This document shows, in pieces, positions 37,453-44,669 of a stretch of 64,000 bases of DNA. Within the stretch, counting starts at the first letter, position 1; every line of letters begins with the position of its first letter. A program made the translations under genes and the position numbers. The DNA lies in the NCBI GenBank assembly GCA_963820095.1, contig CAWFZA010000036.1, forward strand, positions 1-64,000. Reading direction: 5' to 3'. This DNA is from Roseiarcus sp963820095 (lineage in GTDB: Bacteria; Pseudomonadota; Alphaproteobacteria; Rhizobiales; Beijerinckiaceae). The notes under the pieces were generated by a model. That model did no database searches. It saw only the letters and a program-made list of their open reading frames with translations, and was not told where the DNA came from.

Positions 37453-37996
37453 TCAGCTTCTGCTGGCCGTCCACTGGCCGCCGTATTTGAATTCCGGCGC
37501 CGATTTGAGCTGGTCCTTGGTGGCGTTCATGGTCGCCTTCCAGACCTTGTTCTGGGAATCATACGACACCATGATCGCGTCCGGATTGACCGCGACATAG
37601 TGGGTGCCCATGCCCAGAAAGCCGCCGACCGATAGAATATAGCCGGTGATCTTCTTTGAAGGGTCGAACGCGATGTCCTGAATCTTGCCGATGCTGTCGT
37701 TCTGCGAGTTATGGATGTCGAGCCCGACGACGTTGGAGCTCAACATGTCGTCGCTCTGCACCTGGATGAAGGTGGGCCCTTGGTTCGGCACATTTTGAGT
37801 GGCCGGCTGAGTTGCGGCTGCGGTCGCCGCAGCGTTCGGGGCCGGATTGACTTGCGTCGAACCCGACGCCGGCGCGGAATTCATCTTTCCGGCGGCCGCC
37901 CCGTTGGAGGGGGTGTCTGTCGTCGTAGTTCTGCGCCGTCGCGCTGGCGCCTGCGAGAGCGACGATAGCCGCCGCCGCGAGTAGAGCTGTACGCAT
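37453..37996 (-). pseudogene. PRC-barrel domain protein, exported, frameshifted
   Basis: From the ATG at 37996 (aggag 7 bases upstream) it begins with a signal peptide (MRTALLAAAAIVALAGASATA). The frame is then lost near 37918-37920; removing one base joins AQNYDD to DTPSNGAAAGKMN. An Ala/Pro/Gln linker follows, then a PRC-barrel (GLDIHNSQNDSIGKIQDIAF, then GYILSVGGFLGMGTHYVAV). The corrected length is about 180 residues. Exported PRC-barrel proteins are widespread in rhizobia and often stress-induced; the molecular role is unclear. A near-consensus EcfG promoter lies 33 bases upstream. Confidence 0.78.
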
Positions 37997-38028
37997 GGGT
38001 CATCTCCTAAGAGCCTGAGTGTCCTGAA

Positions 38029-38054
38029 AACCTCGGACATCCCAGGAATGTTCC
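38029..38054 (-). promoter_or_regulatory. Possible sigma-EcfG promoter of the PRC-barrel gene (near consensus)
   Basis: Read on the minus strand: GGAAC (38054-38050), 17 bases, GGTT (38032-38029). One base differs from GGAAC-N16/17-CGTT. The -10 element is 33 bases before the start codon, the same distance as in the consensus promoter of the His-rich gene at 40071. Confidence 0.55.
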
Positions 38055-38139
38055 CAAATCAGACGGTTAGCGGGCGACAGACCGAGATGTTTCGCGCGCC
38101 GAAGTCCGCCGACCTGGTCTCAACGGAGATGACGGTGCG

Positions 38140-38319
38140 TCAGATCGGTCTTGGTCCAACCGTGCCCAATGCGCCAACCAGCCACAGGACGATCAATATG
38201 ATGATCACCAAACCAAGGACGCCACCCAGTCCAGGCGCGCCATATCGCCCGTAAGAGTAGTAACCGCCTCCGCCGCCCAACAGCACGATAATCAGGATGA
38301 TCAGCAAGATCGTCGTCAT
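38140..38319 (-). CDS. DUF3309 family small membrane protein
   Basis: A 59-residue open frame from the ATG at 38319 to the TGA at 38140, with an aagga ribosome site 8-12 bases upstream. It begins MTTILLIILIIVLLGGGGGY, has a Gly/Tyr-rich turn, and continues into a second hydrophobic segment (LGLVIIILIVLWLVGALG). This is the standard pattern of DUF3309, a tiny two-helix membrane protein common in proteobacteria, with no known function. It follows the transglutaminase-like gene by 31 bases and is probably co-transcribed with it. Confidence 0.85.
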   Translation of the reverse strand: MTTILLIILIIVLLGGGGGYYSYGRYGAPGLGGVLGLVIIILIVLWLVGALGTVGPRPI

Positions 38320-38350
38320 GGTCGATTTCCTTTCGTAGGTCCGAACACCG

Positions 38351-39175
38351 TCACGCAGCGATCGAGGTTTCCGTGATCTCCTCCGTCACCACCGCGAAGC
38401 GCGTGAGCTTATGAGATCCGAAGGTCGCGATCATGGGAATGTCGGCGGCGTCGCGGCCGCGCGCGATCAAGACGCGGCCAATCCTCGGCTGATTGTGGCG
38501 CGCGTCGAATGTGAACCATCGACCGCCGAGAAAGACTTCGAACCAGGCGTTGAAATCCATCGGAGCGGGATCCGACGGCACGCCGATATCGCCGAGATAG
38601 CCGTTGCAATAGCGGGCCGGAATGTTGAGGCAGCGGCACAACGTAACGGCGAGATGGGTGAAGTCCCGGCACACGCCGACGCCCTCGGCCAGGGCTTCAT
38701 TTGCAGTCCTCGTCGGCCGGGCCTCGGGATAGCTAAATCTCAAGCGCTGATGAACAAAATCGCAGATCGCCTGCACCTTCGCCCACCCGCCGCTGAGCGC
38801 GCCGAAGTTCGCCCAGGCGAAATCTGACAGGAGGTCGGTCTCGCAATACCGGCTCGGCCGCAGGAAAGGCAGCGTTTCGGGCGGAAGGTCCGACACCTGC
38901 GCGGCGTCCGCGGCGGCGTCAACCACATCCGTATGCCCATCGCAGCGAAAAACGCCCTGAAGACGCAAAGAGGCCATGCCGGCCGGCGCCGACATACGCC
39001 GTACGATGTTTCCGTCGTCGTCGACAAACCGTTCCGCTGGCATGAGCGGCGCGAGCTCGAGTTCCGATTCCTCGTCCACCCCGCATCTAACATCGGAGTG
39101 AACATCCATCATGGTGAGGATCGTCGTGGGCTGCGCCAGTTCCAGCGCAACGTCGAAACCGTAGCGTATCCGCAT
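38351..39175 (-). CDS. Transglutaminase-like cysteine peptidase-family protein
   Basis: A 274-residue cytoplasmic protein from the ATG at 39175. An N-terminal beta-rich region (MRIRYGFDVALELAQPTTIL) is followed by the transglutaminase-like core: Cys in GVGVCRDFTHLAVTLCRC, then MDFNAWFEVFLGGRWFTFDARHN. In many transglutaminase-fold enzymes the residue before Ala-Trp is the catalytic His; here it is Asn, with a His only later in DARHN. The family is frequent in rhizobia and its substrate is unknown. A consensus EcfG promoter lies 53 bases upstream. Confidence 0.82.
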   Translation of the reverse strand: MRIRYGFDVALELAQPTTILTMMDVHSDVRCGVDEESELELAPLMPAERFVDDDGNIVRRMSAPAGMASLRLQGVFRCDGHTDVVDAAADAAQVSDLPPETLPFLRPSRYCETDLLSDFAWANFGALSGGWAKVQAICDFVHQRLRFSYPEARPTRTANEALAEGVGVCRDFTHLAVTLCRCLNIPARYCNGYLGDIGVPSDPAPMDFNAWFEVFLGGRWFTFDARHNQPRIGRVLIARGRDAADIPMIATFGSHKLTRFAVVTEEITETSIAA

Positions 39176-39227
39176 AATGAGTAACCCCACGCGCGCCAGC
39201 CAGCGCGTCACCCGCCTGAATGGACCT

Positions 39228-39253
39228 AACGACTCGGGTGCGGCGTTTGTTCC
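39228..39253 (-). promoter_or_regulatory. Sigma-EcfG promoter of the transglutaminase-like gene
   Basis: On the minus strand: GGAAC (39253-39249), 17 bases, CGTT (39231-39228). This is an exact match to the alphaproteobacterial general-stress consensus, 53 bases before the start codon at 39175. Confidence 0.75.
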
Positions 39254-39284
39254 CTCGGCGCGGAAGCTCTGCTCCCCGACGGCC

Positions 39285-39809
39285 TTACCGTTCGTCGTTA
39301 ACCTGCACGGCCTCGAAAACAATTCCGGCGTCGGAAGGCTCGGCCATCTGCGCCGCCTGTAGATCGTCCCGATCCTGGACGCGGGGACTATCGCGACGCA
39401 ATTCTTCCAAGAGCTGGATCACCTTGGCGACCTTGTATTCGCTCAGGAGCGCGAGCTCAAGCGTCAGCGTGTCGCGGTGCGCGTTGAGTTCATCCTCGTG
39501 CCTTTGCGCGACCAGGACCAGCATGACGAGCAAGAGGGAGAAAAGGGTGGCCGTAACCTCCAACCACGGAAAGGGAGGAGGATCGATCGGCTGATATCCC
39601 AACGCTATCGCCGTCAGGTTGGCGGCCATCCAGATGGCTGCGCTGAAAACCGCGATCACGACGAACGCGGGCCGGCCCATGAGGGCGGCGACCCGGTTCG
39701 CTGTGCGTTGAAGAGCGGTGGTTCTGTGACGATGTTCGGAGGTTCGTGACGGAGCGGACCGCCTTGTCCACATGTTCCGGAAAATTTCTCTCCGGAGCCT
39801 CGTCCGCAT
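39285..39809 (-). CDS. DUF1003 family membrane protein
   Basis: A 174-residue protein from the ATG at 39809 (aggggc upstream). Two transmembrane helices (PAFVVIAVFSAAIWMAANL and WLEVTATLFSLLLVMLVLVA) are separated by the conserved PPPFPWLE loop. The pattern GRPAFV through QRHEDELNAHRDTL is that of DUF1003. The C-terminal tail is an acidic cytoplasmic helix. Function is unknown. It lies between two EcfG-controlled genes, but no clear own promoter is visible. Confidence 0.82.
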   Translation of the reverse strand: MRTRLRREIFRNMWTRRSAPSRTSEHRHRTTALQRTANRVAALMGRPAFVVIAVFSAAIWMAANLTAIALGYQPIDPPPFPWLEVTATLFSLLLVMLVLVAQRHEDELNAHRDTLTLELALLSEYKVAKVIQLLEELRRDSPRVQDRDDLQAAQMAEPSDAGIVFEAVQVNDER

Positions 39810-39835
39810 GCTGCCCCTGAAAATCAAGACCCCTC

Positions 39836-39863
39836 GAGCCGGCGGACCGCAACCCGCCGGCTC
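39836..39863 (-). terminator. Hairpin terminator downstream of the His-rich gene
   Basis: gagccggcgg (39836-39845) and ccgccggctc (39854-39863) form a perfect 10-bp stem with an 8-base loop, 13 bases past the stop at 39877. On the minus strand a moderately T-rich stretch (tcttgatttt) follows within about 15 bases. Confidence 0.6.
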
Positions 39864-39876
39864 TCGTTATGACAAA

Positions 39877-40071
39877 TTACTTTTGCGACTGGCTCTTTCC
39901 GTGCGCTGTCTCGGAATGCTCACGGGCCGTCTTCGAGTGCCCCTGAGCCTTCATCGATTCTTCCTGACCTTTCGCGTGGTCACCCTTGCCGTGGTGCTCC
40001 GCCGCCGTCCGGTGGCTTTTTGCGGCGGTTTCGTGGTGTTCCGCCGCTTTATTATGTGCGTCCCTGGGCAT
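39877..40071 (-). CDS. Small hydrophilic His-rich stress protein
   Basis: A 64-residue protein from the ATG at 40071, with a perfect aggag ribosome site. It is made almost wholly of A, H, K, E and S in AEHH- and AREHSETAH-like repeats (MPRDAHNKAAEHHETAAK) and is expected to be disordered or helical. Similar small proteins accompany stress genes in rhizobia. Its role is unknown; protection or metal binding through the many His residues is only a guess. A consensus EcfG promoter lies 33 bases upstream and a hairpin follows the gene. Confidence 0.8.
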   Translation of the reverse strand: MPRDAHNKAAEHHETAAKSHRTAAEHHGKGDHAKGQEESMKAQGHSKTAREHSETAHGKSQSQK

Positions 40072-40103
40072 TCCGTTCTCCTGTAGAGTTTAGACGCCGG
40101 AAT

Positions 40104-40129
40104 AACGCTCAACTCCTTTGGTTTGTTCC
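40104..40129 (-). promoter_or_regulatory. Sigma-EcfG promoter of the His-rich gene
   Basis: On the minus strand: GGAAC (40129-40125), 17 bases, CGTT (40107-40104). It is an exact consensus match, 33 bases before the start codon at 40071. Confidence 0.78.
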
Positions 40130-40190
40130 CAGTTCTGAGGCGTCGCGCCGGGCGCGATCCAATTTGGTTTCTTCAAAGTCAAATCGCGGT

Positions 40191-40215
40191 GGAACCTATG
40201 CGGCGCTCGAGCGTT
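40191..40215 (+). promoter_or_regulatory. Sigma-EcfG promoter upstream of nepR-ecfG
   Basis: GGAAC (40191-40195), 16 bases, CGTT (40212-40215) is an exact consensus match on the plus strand. It would make nepR-ecfG autoregulated, as is known for this pair. The nepR ATG is about 290 bases away, which is long; the leader in between (40216-40507) has no other gene I can support. Confidence 0.7.
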
Positions 40216-40507
40216 TGTCTTCGAAATTGAGTACGGGGATGGTTTGGCTGGGCGGTTGTCTACTCTACTCGCCATGCGTGTGAACGCCACGGTTGCGGTC
40301 GCGCGCGCAAGTCCCGTGTACTGCGGGGCAAAAGGCCTGATTTCCAATCCTCATTTCGACGATCGTTGGCGGCAGGGTCTGCCCGAGCCGCGCAGTCAGG
40401 ACACAATTCGACTTTGAAGAAACGCGATGAAAATATCTTTCGACTATGGAACCGGACAGCGTGCCGGGCGGTTTGTGGAGTTGTACCGTGAGTGCGGGAT
40501 CTTTGAC

Positions 40508-40714
40508 ATGAATGCGGCCCGCACACGGAAGCTCGAGCCCCTGGGCAGCGCGGAGGCAGACCCGAAGGCTGTGGAGGCGATCGGACGGGCGCTGACGGCT
40601 CATTACTCGAGCCTGGTCGAGGCGCCGCTGCCCAACAAGCTCGTGGAATTGCTCGCTCGACTGGAGCGAGATCAGGCTTCCCGGACCCAAGGGAGCCCCG
40701 ATGCCCTCAGCTAG
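40508..40714 (+). CDS. nepR: Anti-sigma factor NepR
   Basis: A 68-residue protein from the ATG at 40508. The NepR core is EAIGRALTAHYSSLVEAP followed by LPNKLVELLARLE, two helices that clamp the sigma factor. It binds and silences EcfG until phosphorylated PhyR takes it away. Its end overlaps the start of ecfG by 14 bases, so the two are co-translated. A longer in-frame start (40427) adds a non-conserved stretch. No phyR gene is present nearby. Confidence 0.85.
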   Translation: MNAARTRKLEPLGSAEADPKAVEAIGRALTAHYSSLVEAPLPNKLVELLARLERDQASRTQGSPDALS

Positions 40715-41231
40715 CTTCAAGGACGAACTGCTAGCCGAGATCAGGAATTTGCGCGCGTTCGCGATTTCCCTGTCCGGGTCGGTGTCGCTCGCTGACGATC
40801 TGGTCCAGGAGTCGCTCTTGCGCGCCTGGGCGAACTCCGAGAAATTTCAGCCCGGCACCAGCCTCAGAGCGTGGCTGTTCACCATTCTCCGCAACATCTA
40901 CTACTCGAACTATCGCAAGCGCGCTCGCGAGGTTCAGGACAGCGATGGCCTGTACGCGCGACGACTCACGATCCCCGGCGACCAGGAAAGCCATCTCGAT
41001 CTCGAGGACTTCCGGCAAGCCATGACCAAGCTGCCCGCCGAACAACGCGAGGTGTTGACGCTGATCGGCGCCAGCGGCCTCTCCTACGAGGAAGCCGCCG
41101 TGGTTTGCCAGGTCGGAATCGGCACGATCAAAAGCCGCCTCAGCCGCGCGCGCGCCAAACTGGTGGAGCTGTTGGAGCTGGATGAGGCTCCGGAGCCGAC
41201 GACTGAGCCCAAAGTCCGTCGCGCCGGCTAG
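40701..41231 (+). CDS. ecfG: RNA polymerase sigma factor EcfG (general stress response)
   Basis: A 176-residue ECF sigma factor. Region 2 is LADDLVQESLLRAWANSEKF with LRAWLFTILRNIYYSNYRK. Region 4 is LPAEQREVLTLIGASGLS with EAAVVCQVGIGTIKSRLSRAR. It directs RNA polymerase to GGAAC-N16/17-CGTT promoters. It starts inside the end of nepR. The stop overlaps the convergent receiver gene by four bases. Confidence 0.93.
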   Translation: MPSASFKDELLAEIRNLRAFAISLSGSVSLADDLVQESLLRAWANSEKFQPGTSLRAWLFTILRNIYYSNYRKRAREVQDSDGLYARRLTIPGDQESHLDLEDFRQAMTKLPAEQREVLTLIGASGLSYEEAAVVCQVGIGTIKSRLSRARAKLVELLELDEAPEPTTEPKVRRAG

Positions 41232-41629
41232 CGCCAGCCCTGCCTTCGCCGGGACTCGGGCGCTAGTGCACTTCTTATAGCCGACACCAGCGCACGCGGA
41301 GAGGACGGCTTCTCGACAATCGGATGATTTCTCCAGTCCGCCAAGCTTGGGTTGCTACGCGGGATGCCTGTGTGGAGAATGAAGGGAATATCCCGGCGCT
41401 CCAGTCGGCGGGCGAACGGCGTGACCGACTCCGATCCGAGGCTGAAATCAAGAACCGCCACCGCGAAGTCGTCTGAGTCACCCCGCTCCATCGCCTCGGC
41501 TAAAGTGTGGCAAACACCGACGACGACCGCGCCGGCGTCTGCGAGAGTCGCTTCCACATCCATCGCCAGCAGCAGATCGTCTTCGACAACGAGAGCTGTG
41601 ACCCCGCTGAGTGGATGGTTGTCGTTCAT
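41228..41629 (-). CDS. Single-domain response regulator (receiver)
   Basis: A 133-residue receiver from the ATG at 41629. The N-terminal acidic pair is in ALVVEDDLLLAMDVEATL, the phospho-acceptor Asp in VAVLDFSLGSE, and the conserved Lys in PIVEKPSSPRALV. It has no output domain, so it is not PhyR. Stand-alone receivers next to nepR-ecfG may modulate the PhyR kinases (compare SdrG in Sphingomonas). A weak EcfG-like element with AGTT in place of CGTT lies upstream. Confidence 0.82.
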   Translation of the reverse strand: MNDNHPLSGVTALVVEDDLLLAMDVEATLADAGAVVVGVCHTLAEAMERGDSDDFAVAVLDFSLGSESVTPFARRLERRDIPFILHTGIPRSNPSLADWRNHPIVEKPSSPRALVSAIRSALAPESRRRQGWR

Positions 41630-41907
41630 GGACTGAGCCATCGTCCCTCCATAGAGACTGATCCGCGTTGGCGAGACAATCGCTATGGAACCCTAACTGA
41701 CGCCGATGGCGCATGTTCCGTTGGGGAACAACGCCGGGTTAACACCCTTACTCATAAGTTAAGCGCCTTCCTCGCCGGAGACTTGAAAATCTTCTGAGCG
41801 AGAGCGGCTTTTGCAATCTTGGAAGCTCGTCCCTTATTCGTACGTGATTCTCACGTCCGGTCGGCTTAAAGTCTCCTGTCGATTTTTCCTTTCAGGACAA
41901 AATTTCG

Positions 41908-42975
41908 GTGACGTTCCTCCCCTCGACGATTCCTCTAATTCAAGCTCCGATGGCCGGCGCGCATGGGGCGGAGCTTGCGATCGCCGTCTGCCGAGCCGGC
42001 GGGCTCGGTTCGCTGCCGGCGGCCATGCTCACGCCCGATCGCCTTCGTGAGCAGATCGTCGCCGTCAGGAAAGCGACCGACGCGCCTTTCAACCTCAACT
42101 TCTTTTGCCATGCCGAGCCCGAGCCCGATCCGGAGATCGAGGCGCGCTGGCGCAATCGGCTGGCGCCCTATTACGCCGAAGCGGGCCTCGATCCGCCCAC
42201 GGCTTCAGCCGGGCCGGCTCGCGCGCCTTTCGGCGAGGCCTTTTGCGCGGTCATCGAGGAGACCCGGCCAGCGGTGGTGAGCTTTCATTTCGGCTTGCCG
42301 CCCGCCCCGCTGCTTGCGCGCGTCAAGGCGACGGGCGCGCTCATCCTTTCGTCCGCGACCACCGTCGCCGAGGCGCGCTGGCTCGAGCAGCGAGGAGCCG
42401 GCGCCATCATTGCTCAGGGCCGCGAGGCGGGCGGGCATCGCGGCATGTTCCTCAACGACGACATCGACGGCCAACCGGGTTTGATCTCTCTCTTGCCGCA
42501 AGTGCGCGATGCGGTTCGCCTTCCGGTCCTTGCGGCCGGAGGAATCAGCGATGGGCGCGGAATTGCGGCGGCGTTCGCGCTCGGCGCCGACGCGGTTCAG
42601 ATCGGCACTGCCTATTTGCGCACGCCGGAGGCGACAATATCGCCATTGCATCGCACCGCGCTCGCAAGCGCGCGCGACGATGCAACCCGGTTGACCAATG
42701 TGTTCACAGGCCGGCCGGCGCGCGGCCTCATCAATCGGTTCGTGGCCGAGGTTGGACCGATGAGCGAGGACGCGCCGCAATTTCCTTTGGCGGCGGGAGC
42801 GGCGGCGCCTTTGCGCGCCGCAGCCGAAAGGCGCGGCAGCAGCGATTTCTCGCCGCTCTGGGCAGGGGAGTCGGCGGGGCTCGCGCGCGAGGAGGGCGCC
42901 GAGGCGGTGACACGCCGCCTGTGGGCGGATGGCGAAGCCGTGATGGCGGGCTTGGGTCGGCGCGGGAAGGGTTGA
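41908..42975 (+). CDS. Nitronate monooxygenase (2-nitropropane dioxygenase family)
   Basis: A 355-residue FMN TIM-barrel enzyme starting at a GTG. IQAPMAGAHGAELAIAVCRAG is the N-terminal signature; GREAGGHRG holds the catalytic-type His; LPVLAAGGISDGRGIAAAF with ADAVQIGTAYL is the FMN phosphate loop. It oxidises alkyl nitronates such as propionate 3-nitronate. The gene is monocistronic. Confidence 0.88.
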   Translation: MTFLPSTIPLIQAPMAGAHGAELAIAVCRAGGLGSLPAAMLTPDRLREQIVAVRKATDAPFNLNFFCHAEPEPDPEIEARWRNRLAPYYAEAGLDPPTASAGPARAPFGEAFCAVIEETRPAVVSFHFGLPPAPLLARVKATGALILSSATTVAEARWLEQRGAGAIIAQGREAGGHRGMFLNDDIDGQPGLISLLPQVRDAVRLPVLAAGGISDGRGIAAAFALGADAVQIGTAYLRTPEATISPLHRTALASARDDATRLTNVFTGRPARGLINRFVAEVGPMSEDAPQFPLAAGAAAPLRAAAERRGSSDFSPLWAGESAGLAREEGAEAVTRRLWADGEAVMAGLGRRGKG

Positions 42976-43193
42976 AGCAAGAGCAGCCTGCTCCAGCCGT
43001 TCGACAAGGCGGGCGCACGTGCCTATCACATCGAGAATCCAACGCATGCGGGGGATACGTATCGAGCTCATGTTGCTCTGATCACACTGTGACGCCCGTC
43101 ACATCGCTGGACCCCAAGGATGGTTAAGAACCTATCCCGCCTGGGACAGATCTTCAGGAGGAAGCACTCCAGCGGGGACGCGGAAGGGTCGTT

Positions 43194-43409
43194 ATGGAGG
43201 CCATGATGGATGGCATCGGCAAACACGCGGCGTTCTACCGCGCCTATCTGCCCCATGATCGCAGCCTCATTCCCGTCGCGGTCGCGTTGGGCGCCATTGT
43301 TGCGCTGTGGCTCAGCCTCTATTTGGTCAGCGCGGAACAACACCCGCGATTCGCCCAGAAGGAAGCGCGCGCCGCGGCCGTGCTCGTCTCGCGACCGGTC
43401 AGCCACTGA
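43194..43409 (+). CDS. Small single-pass membrane protein, unknown
   Basis: A 71-residue open frame with one transmembrane helix (LIPVAVALGAIVALWLSLYL) and short hydrophilic ends. A start at 43203 or 43206 is also possible, since ggagg lies just before. It matches no family I know. Codon use is like that of its neighbours. It may be a real small membrane protein, but the evidence is only the helix and the ribosome site. Confidence 0.5.
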   Translation: MEAMMDGIGKHAAFYRAYLPHDRSLIPVAVALGAIVALWLSLYLVSAEQHPRFAQKEARAAAVLVSRPVSH

Positions 43410-43466
43410 CCGCGACGAGGTTTGGCAGCGGCATTGGCGTGAAGCGCGGCCGAGGCGGAGGCTCGA

Positions 43467-44669
43467 TCAGGCGGCCGCGATATCCTTGAGCGCCGTGGAG
43501 ACGACACCGCCCTCGGCGGCGATGCGCCCAGCCCTGAGGACGAGCGATCGCGGCGGCCGATCGACGACCGCATCGGCCAGGCTCCGGGCCGGGACCACGA
43601 CCAGATCGGCGGCGGCGCCGACGCGCACCTCGCGGCGGGGAAAGCCGAGCGCCCGGTCGGCTTCGCTGGTCGTTAGCGCGAAAGCATCCTCGAGGTCGGC
43701 TTCTTTGAACAAGGCATGGCGCTCAGCGATGATGGCGGCGCGGTCGAGCATGTCGCCGTTGCCGAACGGCGACCAGCAATCGCGAATGTTGTCGGAGCCG
43801 GCGAACACAGTCACGCCCCGTTCGCGCAGGGCTCGCACAGGCGGCACGGGCGCGGACGGCGGACATGACGTCAGGATCGCGACTTCGGCGCGCGCGAGCC
43901 TGTCGGCGGTCTTTGCGAATGAATCCGGGGCGATGCTTCCCAGCGCGAAGGCATGGCTGACCGTGACGCGTCCCTGCATCCCGCCGGCAATCGCGCGCTC
44001 GGCGATGTCGCGAAGCTCCGCGGCCCCAGTCTCGCCGCCGTCGTGCAGATGAATGTCGATTCCCTTGCCCAGCGCTTCGGCGAGGCCGAACACGATGTCG
44101 AGCTGGCCTTTGACGTCGTTGTCGAAACCGGCCGGGTCCAGGCCGCCGACCAGGTCGGCGCCGGCCATGAGCGCCGCGGCGAGGAGGTCCGGCGCGCCCT
44201 TCTCGGTCACCACGCCGCTCTGCGGGAAAGCGACGAGCTGAATATCGATCCAGTCCCGGAAGGCCTCGCGCACGCGCAAGACGGCTTCGAGATTGGCGAG
44301 GCCGACATCGTTGTCGATGTCGACATGACTGCGTACCCGCGTCGTCCCGTTGGCGATGAGGGTGCGGACGAGCGCGGAGGCGCGGGCTTCGATCGGCAGC
44401 GCGACGTGATGGCGCTCGACGCGCTCGGCTGCGATACGTTCGCGCACGCTGCGCCCCTCGACATGAGGCACACGCGGCGCGCCCCAATGCGTTTTGTCGA
44501 GGTGGATGTGGCCGTCGACCAGCGCCGGCAGGAGGAGCGCGCCAGCGAGATCGAAGCGCTCGCTTGCCGGATGAGCGCCTCCGGGTGGACGCAGCCCCGC
44601 GATGGCGCCGCCGGCGATTTCGACGTCGGCGAGGCCGCCTTGAGGAAGACGCGCGTTGGCGAGAATCAT
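43467..44669 (-). CDS. Amidohydrolase (cytosine deaminase-like)
   Basis: A 400-residue metal-dependent hydrolase of the amidohydrolase superfamily. VDGHIHLDKTHWG (His54, His56) is the first metal motif, in the form typical of cytosine deaminase and N-isopropylammelide hydrolase. VRSHVDIDND and DIHLHDGGETGA supply further ligands; VSHAFALGS and FAGSDNIRDCWSPFG complete the site. It probably deaminates a cyclic amide or amine; the substrate is unknown. It starts at 44669 in an ATGA overlap with the questin-oxidase-like gene, so the two are coupled. Confidence 0.82.
   Translation of the reverse strand: MILANARLPQGGLADVEIAGGAIAGLRPPGGAHPASERFDLAGALLLPALVDGHIHLDKTHWGAPRVPHVEGRSVRERIAAERVERHHVALPIEARASALVRTLIANGTTRVRSHVDIDNDVGLANLEAVLRVREAFRDWIDIQLVAFPQSGVVTEKGAPDLLAAALMAGADLVGGLDPAGFDNDVKGQLDIVFGLAEALGKGIDIHLHDGGETGAAELRDIAERAIAGGMQGRVTVSHAFALGSIAPDSFAKTADRLARAEVAILTSCPPSAPVPPVRALRERGVTVFAGSDNIRDCWSPFGNGDMLDRAAIIAERHALFKEADLEDAFALTTSEADRALGFPRREVRVGAAADLVVVPARSLADAVVDRPPRSLVLRAGRIAAEGGVVSTALKDIAAA

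Noticed and set aside
41690..41735. EcfG promoter upstream of the receiver gene
   Set aside because: GGAAC-N16-AGTT differs at the most conserved -10 base; too weak to list as a site.
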